This document shows, one piece after another, positions 59,587 through 64,000 of a stretch of 64,000 bases of DNA (positions within the stretch are counted from its first letter, which is position 1; every line of letters begins with the position of its first letter). Location of the stretch: positions 62,001 to 126,000 of the forward strand of contig JACKMB010000003.1 in NCBI GenBank assembly GCA_024235615.1, read 5' to 3'. A model generated the notes under the pieces. The model saw only the letters and a program-made list of their open reading frames with translations, was not told where the DNA came from and did no database searches. Origin of the DNA: Thauera sp. GTDB lineage: Bacteria; Pseudomonadota; Gammaproteobacteria; Burkholderiales; Rhodocyclaceae. The position numbers and the translations under genes are program-made.

Positions 59587-60969
59587 CTACACGGCCGCTT
59601 CGCGCACGTGGCGGCGGGAGACCGCGCGCAGCAGCGCGCCGAAGAGCAGGGTGGCGGCGAGGGTCGCGAGGACGCAGGCCTCCCAGAAGCCGGCCACCGT
59701 CGGGGCCTCGGTGCGCCAGGGGGCGTGGAAGCTGAGCCAGTAGCCGCCGGCCAGCCCGATGCCCCAGAAGCAAAAGGTGTGCACCAGCATCGGCAGCAGC
59801 GTGACCTTGTAGCCGCGCAGGGCGTGGGCGGCGACGGTCTGCAAGGCGTCGAAGCACTGGTAGAGGAGCAGCCACACGACCAGCCCGAGCGCGACCGCCT
59901 GCACCGCCGGGTCGGTGGACGAGAAGGCCACCAGCGGCTCGCGCAGCACCCACAGCAGCGCGCCCACCAGCAGCGAGAAGCCGAGGGCGAGATTCATCCC
60001 CAGCCGTGCGGTGCGGCGCGCGCGGCGCCAGTCCTGCGCGCCCGCCGACTGCCCCACCAGCACCATGGTGGCAATCGACAGCGACAGCGGCAGCATGTAG
60101 ATCATGCCGGTGAAGTTGGCGATGACGCGGTGTCCGGCCACGGTCTCGGTGCCGAGGCGGGCGGCGAGGATGGCGATCAGGGTGAAGGAGCTGATGTCGA
60201 TGAAGGTCGACACCCCCATCGGCAGGCCGAGCCGCAGCAGCTGGCCGAGCGCTTGCGCGCGCGGCGCCTGCCAGGCGTGGAAGAGGCGGTAGGGCTTGTA
60301 CGCGGGGTTGAAGACCAGGTAGGCGAGGCCGCAGCCGAGCGCGATCCAGTGCACCGTCGCGGTCGACACGCCGCAGCCGGTGCCGCCCATCGGCGCGAAG
60401 CCGAGCGCGCCGTTGGTGAGCGCCCAGGCGAGCGGGATGTGGGTAGACATGGTGATCGCGCTGATCGCCATCAGCACGCGCGGCCGCCCCACCGCGTTGT
60501 TGAAGGCGTAGAAGCTGCGATAGAGCAGCAGCGCGGGCAGACCGAAGGCGGTCGCGGCGAGGTAGTCGGCGGCCTTGGCGGCGACCGCGGGCGGCACGCT
60601 CGCCGCCTCGAGCAGGAAGCCGGGGTTGAGCAGCAGCGCGATCCCGGGGCCGGTGAGCAGCAGCGCGAGCCAGAAGCCCTGCTGCAGCGCGGGAGCGATC
60701 GCCTCCTCGCGGCCGGCGCCGACGTGGTGCGCGATGGTCGGCGAGATCGCCTGCAGCGTACCGGTCAGCAACATCACCACCGAGATGTAGTAGCTGCTGC
60801 CGATCGCCACGCCGGCGAGGTCCTCGGTGCCGTAGCGCCCGGCGATCACGGTGTCGGCCACCATCATGGTCATCGACAGCAGCTGGGCGATCAGGATCGG
60901 CCACGCCAGGTGGAGCAGTTGCCCGACGATGGCATGGGTGCCGGAAGGCGCGAGGGAGGAGGGGCTCAT
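59587..60969 (-). CDS. MATE-family multidrug efflux transporter
   Basis: A 460-residue inner-membrane exporter of the MATE family (NorM branch), driven by a Na+ or H+ gradient. Two homologous six-helix halves are visible. The first begins LLHLAWPILIAQLLSMTMMV and has DTVIAGRYGTEDLAGVAIGS. The second has LRLGLPMGVSTFIDISSFTL and the HRVIANFTGMIYMLPLSLSI block. Twelve hydrophobic helices fit the family. The substrate is unknown. About 80 nt separate it from benE, which is on the same strand upstream. Confidence 0.93.
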   Translation of the reverse strand: MSPSSLAPSGTHAIVGQLLHLAWPILIAQLLSMTMMVADTVIAGRYGTEDLAGVAIGSSYYISVVMLLTGTLQAISPTIAHHVGAGREEAIAPALQQGFWLALLLTGPGIALLLNPGFLLEAASVPPAVAAKAADYLAATAFGLPALLLYRSFYAFNNAVGRPRVLMAISAITMSTHIPLAWALTNGALGFAPMGGTGCGVSTATVHWIALGCGLAYLVFNPAYKPYRLFHAWQAPRAQALGQLLRLGLPMGVSTFIDISSFTLIAILAARLGTETVAGHRVIANFTGMIYMLPLSLSIATMVLVGQSAGAQDWRRARRTARLGMNLALGFSLLVGALLWVLREPLVAFSSTDPAVQAVALGLVVWLLLYQCFDALQTVAAHALRGYKVTLLPMLVHTFCFWGIGLAGGYWLSFHAPWRTEAPTVAGFWEACVLATLAATLLFGALLRAVSRRHVREAAV

Positions 60970-61048
60970 GAAGGGAGGGTACCGGCCGGGCCCCGGGAAG
61001 GGGCCGGCGCAGCGCAGGGCGGAAACGGGGCAGGCCTGCCCCGGAGGC

Positions 61049-62287
61049 TCAGGTGCGATTGGCGAGCGCGGTGAAGTCCTGCTTTTCCATCAGCCAGCTC
61101 ACGCCGAAGCCGGCGACCAGGCCCCAGAAGGCGGCGCCGATGTTGAACATGCCGATGTCGGCGACGGTCACGAGCAGGCTCACCAGCGCGCCCAGGGTGA
61201 AGCGGCCGCCGCCGAAGGAGGCAACGAACGCGCCCTGCAGCACGCGCAGCATGGCCAGCCCGCCGAGCACCATGATGTACTCCTTGGGGGCGGCGAGCAT
61301 CAACCCGGTGAAGGTCGGCGCCATCAGCCCGAACAGCACGCCGAAGAGGCCGAAGGTCAGCGCCGCGGTGTACTGGCGGCCGTGCTCGCCGGACGAGGTC
61401 AGCAGCGCGTTGGTCGGTCCGGTGAGGCAGGAGCTCACCGCACCGACCATGGCGCTGAAGAAGGCGCCGATCCCGGACACGAAGGCCACCGTATTCACCG
61501 GCGCGTCGTGCCTGGCGTTCTTGAGGACGGCCACGCCCTGGCCGTTCTGCACCACCAGCACGGTGATCGCCAGCGGCACGACGAGCTCGACCAGCGCCGC
61601 CACCGACCACACCGGCGCCTGCACCAGGGGCTGGGCGAAGGCGAAGCCGCCGAGCGCGCCGCCGTCGATGCGGCCGAGCAGCGCGATCGCGAGCGCGCCC
61701 ACCAGCAGCGCGCCGATGACCGGCGGCATGCGCCGCCCCAAGGCCGGGCTGGCCGACAGCAGCAGGAAGGCGGCGACCATCGGCGCGGCGATCGCCACGT
61801 CGCTCTCGAGCGCGCGCACGATGTCGAGGCCGAAGCGCAGGAAGACGCCCGCCACCATGCCCATCACGATCGGCATCGGCAGCGCGGACATCACCCGCCG
61901 CACCCAGCCGCTGGCGCCGAGCACCACCACCAGCAGGCTGGTGGCGTAGAAGGCGCCGATGACCTCGGCGAAGCTCAGGTGCTGCAGCGCGGGGCCGACC
62001 AGTACGGTGCCGGGGATGGTCCACGCGAAGCCGAGCGGCATGTGGTAGCGCCAGCTCATCGCCAGCGTGATCAGCCCGTTGATGAAGAACACGCCGAACA
62101 CCCAGGAGGCGAGCTCCGCCTCGCTGAGCCCGCCGCGGGTGCCGACCGAGAGGATGATCGCGACCGGTCCGGTGGCGGAAAAGATGAAGCCGATCAGGCC
62201 GTTGGCGAAATAGGTCAGGCCGAAGTCGTCGAGGATGCGGCGCAGCCCCGGGGCGGGGCCGGCGGGGCGTTCGAGGTGGGCGAGCAT
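61049..62287 (-). CDS. benE: Benzoate/H+ symporter family protein BenE
   Basis: A 412-residue membrane transporter of the BenE family, which imports benzoate with protons. Typical blocks are YFANGLIGFIFSATGPVAI, YHMPLGFAWTIPGTVLVGPA, LPMPIVMGMVAGVFLRFGLD and SCLTGPTNALLTSSGEHGRQ. About twelve helices are present. It diverges from a LysR gene with a 116-nt gap, so the regulator probably controls it. No aromatic degradation gene is in the window, so the actual substrate could be another aromatic acid. Confidence 0.92.
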   Translation of the reverse strand: MLAHLERPAGPAPGLRRILDDFGLTYFANGLIGFIFSATGPVAIILSVGTRGGLSEAELASWVFGVFFINGLITLAMSWRYHMPLGFAWTIPGTVLVGPALQHLSFAEVIGAFYATSLLVVVLGASGWVRRVMSALPMPIVMGMVAGVFLRFGLDIVRALESDVAIAAPMVAAFLLLSASPALGRRMPPVIGALLVGALAIALLGRIDGGALGGFAFAQPLVQAPVWSVAALVELVVPLAITVLVVQNGQGVAVLKNARHDAPVNTVAFVSGIGAFFSAMVGAVSSCLTGPTNALLTSSGEHGRQYTAALTFGLFGVLFGLMAPTFTGLMLAAPKEYIMVLGGLAMLRVLQGAFVASFGGGRFTLGALVSLLVTVADIGMFNIGAAFWGLVAGFGVSWLMEKQDFTALANRT

Positions 62288-62403
62288 GGCGTTCGAGGGG
62301 CTCGGGGCCAGGGTGTCGGGCTACGGATGATCGCTGTTTGCCGGCGACAGATAAAGACGCGCAAAACAACTACACTATTCGGTTTATACGAATAATCGCC
62401 GCC
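62288..62403. promoter_or_regulatory. Divergent benE/LysR promoter region
   Basis: A 116-nt intergenic gap between outward-facing genes. It is AT-richer than its surroundings (ACAACTACACTATTCGGTTT and neighbouring bases) and contains TATACGAATAATC shortly before the LysR start. LysR regulators usually bind a T-N11-A palindrome in such gaps; ATTCGGTTTATACGAAT (62374-62390) is an imperfect palindrome of about that size and a candidate operator. Confidence 0.5.
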
Positions 62404-63309
62404 ATGGATCGTCTGCAGGCCATGCGCCTCTTCACCCGCATCGTCGAACTCGGCAGCTTCAGCCGCGCCGCCGAGCAGCTCGGCCTGCCGCGGGCCTCGG
62501 CGACGCAGATCATCCAGCAGCTCGAGGCCCACCTCGGCGTGCGCCTGCTCGCGCGCACCACGCGCCAGGTCACCCCCACCGTGGACGGCACGGGCTACTA
62601 CCGGCGCTGCCTGCGCATCCTTGCCGACCTCGACGACGCCGAGGCCGAGTTCTCACAGGCCGCGCACCATCCGCAGGGGCGCATCCGCATCGACCTGCCG
62701 GATTCCTTCTGCCGGTTGCTGCTGATTCCGGCCCTGCCCGACTTCTACGCGCGCTATCCGCTGGTCCGCATCGAGATCAGCGTCGGCGACCGCCAGATCG
62801 ACCTGATCCGCGAGGGCGTGGATTGCGTGCTGCGCATCGGCGAGCTCGGCGACCTGCCGCTGCATGCGCGCCGGCTCGGACGCCTGCGCCAGGTGACGTG
62901 TGCGAGCGCAGGCTATCTCGCCGAGCACCCGGCGCCGGCGACCCTCGACGAGCTGGAGGCGCACTGGATGGTGGATTACGTCTCCGCGTCCACCGCGAAG
63001 TCGCTGCCGCTGGAGTTCGAGGTGGAAGGCCGCATCGAGCTGCGCAGCCTGCGTTCGCGGCTGGGGGTGAATAACGGCGGCGCCTACGTGGCCGCCTGCG
63101 CGGCCGGCTTCGGCATCGTCCAGGTTCCCGACTACCACGTGCGCGAGCCGCTGGCGCAGGGGCGCTTCGTCGAGATCCTGCCCGGGTTTCCGCCACCCGG
63201 GCTGCCGGTGCACGCGCTCTACCCGGCGGACCGGCCCTTGTCGGCGCGCGTGCGGGTGTTCATCGACTGGCTGGCGGAGCGCTTCGGCGGGGCGACGGCG
63301 GGCGACTGA
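62404..63309 (+). CDS. LysR-family transcriptional regulator
   Basis: A 301-residue regulator. The N-terminal winged helix-turn-helix is MRLFTRIVELGSFSRAAEQL followed by GLPRASATQIIQQLEAHLGV and RLLARTTRQVTPTVDG. The C-terminal periplasmic-binding-like effector domain covers about residues 90-295 (block GRIRIDLPDSFCRLLLIPAL). The start at MDRLQAM is standard; an upstream open stretch is promoter. Given the divergent layout, the likely target is benE. The effector is unknown. Confidence 0.93.
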   Translation: MDRLQAMRLFTRIVELGSFSRAAEQLGLPRASATQIIQQLEAHLGVRLLARTTRQVTPTVDGTGYYRRCLRILADLDDAEAEFSQAAHHPQGRIRIDLPDSFCRLLLIPALPDFYARYPLVRIEISVGDRQIDLIREGVDCVLRIGELGDLPLHARRLGRLRQVTCASAGYLAEHPAPATLDELEAHWMVDYVSASTAKSLPLEFEVEGRIELRSLRSRLGVNNGGAYVAACAAGFGIVQVPDYHVREPLAQGRFVEILPGFPPPGLPVHALYPADRPLSARVRVFIDWLAERFGGATAGD

Positions 63310-63532
63310 GCGAACTGGCGCGTGGCTCGGCGTGCGCCGTGTGCTCCAATGCCTCCGGGTCCGAGGAGGCGTCGGCGCTCGAGCACGCGGGCGCCCCGGG
63401 AGGGCTTCAAGTCCGCTCGCGAGCGCTTGATCCGGACCCGTTCGGGCCGGCTGCACTGGCACCGAGCGCACAACGCAGCGGTCGAGCTCCCGTGCGGTGA
63501 GGTGATCCGGAGCAGCGCTCCGGCGAGCCGAT

Positions 63533-64000
63533 TCAGCGCTTGCCCTGGCCAGCCTTGTCGAGCTGCGCCTGCAGCGCCGCGGGGATGTTGCGCGCGCCGC
63601 GGAAGTCGCTCTCCTCGACGTCCACATGGGTGAAGTCGGCGCCGGAGAGGTCGGCGTCGGCGAACTTCGCCTCGGGCAGCACCGCGCCCGACAGGCGGGT
63701 GCCGGCGAGCCGGGCCGCGGTGAAGTCCACCGCTTCCAGGTTGGCGCCGGTGAGGTCGGCCTCGGACAGGTCGGCGCCGGCGAGCTTCGAGCCGTCGAGG
63801 ATGAAGCGCAGGCCATACACCTTGCGCAGGCGGGCGCCGCTGAGGTCGGCCTCGGGCATGTGGGTGTCCTTCATGAACGCGCCGTCGAGGTTCGCGCGCG
63901 GGGCGCGGGTGCCGATCAGGAAGGCGCCGAAGAGGTTGGCGCCCTGCAGGTCGGCGTCGCTCAGGTCGGCACCGTCGAAGCGGGCGTGGAACAGGTTGGC
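63533..64000 (-). CDS. Pentapeptide-repeat protein (start outside window)
   Basis: At least 155 residues of A(D/N)LxX pentapeptide repeats, reading in from the right edge: ANLFHARFDGADLSDADLQG, then ANLFGAFLIGT, then ADLSEADLTGANLEAVDFTA and ADADLSGADFTHVDVEES. Such repeats fold as a right-handed quadrilateral beta helix. The tail (NIPAALQAQLDKAGQGKR) leaves the repeat. The frame is open to the window end, so an internal ATG (MKDTHMPEAD) is not the real start. Function is unknown; members include DNA-gyrase-binding Qnr proteins and many of no known role. The gap between this gene and the LysR gene (63310-63532) shows no gene. Confidence 0.88.
   Translation of the reverse strand, partial: ANLFHARFDGADLSDADLQGANLFGAFLIGTRAPRANLDGAFMKDTHMPEADLSGARLRKVYGLRFILDGSKLAGADLSEADLTGANLEAVDFTAARLAGTRLSGAVLPEAKFADADLSGADFTHVDVEESDFRGARNIPAALQAQLDKAGQGKR

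Overview
The window is high-GC, densely packed bacterial chromosome. The gene set fits a Betaproteobacterium of the Thauera/Azoarcus (Zoogloeaceae) type: BenE-type benzoate transport, FdhE, LutABC lactate oxidation, DbpA helicase, an OsmC-YcaO fusion, and GTAG-headed REP-like hairpins in many intergenic gaps. The genus is inferred from gene content and style only, because no database search was possible.

Layout. (1) 1-1101: the end of moaA and a YceI-family periplasmic protein. (2) 1205-12778: a block that reads as one functional locus. It holds a CDP-alcohol phosphatidyltransferase, a medium-chain dehydrogenase, a divergent PTPS/QueD-fold protein, a GT4 glycosyltransferase, a SAM methyltransferase, a flippase-like membrane protein, an AraC regulator, a RibD-C reductase, a GTP cyclohydrolase II with a decayed RibB-like half, a creatininase-family hydrolase and a membrane sulfatase-fold protein. 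GTP ring opening, a creatininase-type deformylase and a RibD-type reductase are the first steps of archaeal flavin synthesis (ArfA/B/C). Placed beside a PTPS homologue and lipid/glycan-type enzymes, they suggest an uncharacterised pathway from GTP to a pyrimidine- or pterin-derived conjugate. (3) 12790-18948: a REP array, a small zinc-ribbon membrane protein, RmuC, a large FtsX-type permease without its ATPase, and an M20 amidohydrolase. (4) 19248-20695: an ISL3-family IS with a perfect 8-bp target duplication, inserted in REP-rich spacer. (5) 21041-35119: DbpA, an HDAC-like deacetylase, a DUF429 protein, a zinc-ribbon/PD-(D/E)XK nuclease-like protein, LivG/LivF, a DUF475 membrane protein, a LysE exporter, a choice-of-anchor I lipoprotein, a molybdopterin enzyme and a gamma-glutamylcyclotransferase-like protein.

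(6) 35523-49941 is a nested mobile region. Two near-identical 2,505-bp IS91-family units lie in the same orientation; each carries a tyrosine recombinase plus a YxxxY HUH transposase. They bracket a small AT-richer cargo island (RcsF-like lipoprotein, class III nucleotide-cyclase-like protein, exported protein, small membrane protein). They also bracket a recombinase-in-trio (RIT) element whose third recombinase is split by an IS21-family insertion with a TCAGG duplication.

(7) 50198-64000: a two-gene hypothetical operon, the OsmC-YcaO fusion, FdhE, lutABC, PdxH, a MATE transporter, BenE with a divergent LysR regulator, and the start-truncated end of a pentapeptide-repeat protein. REP-like hairpins fill most non-coding gaps, often as tandem arrays of alternating opposite orientation. 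No tRNA, rRNA or CRISPR array was recognised.
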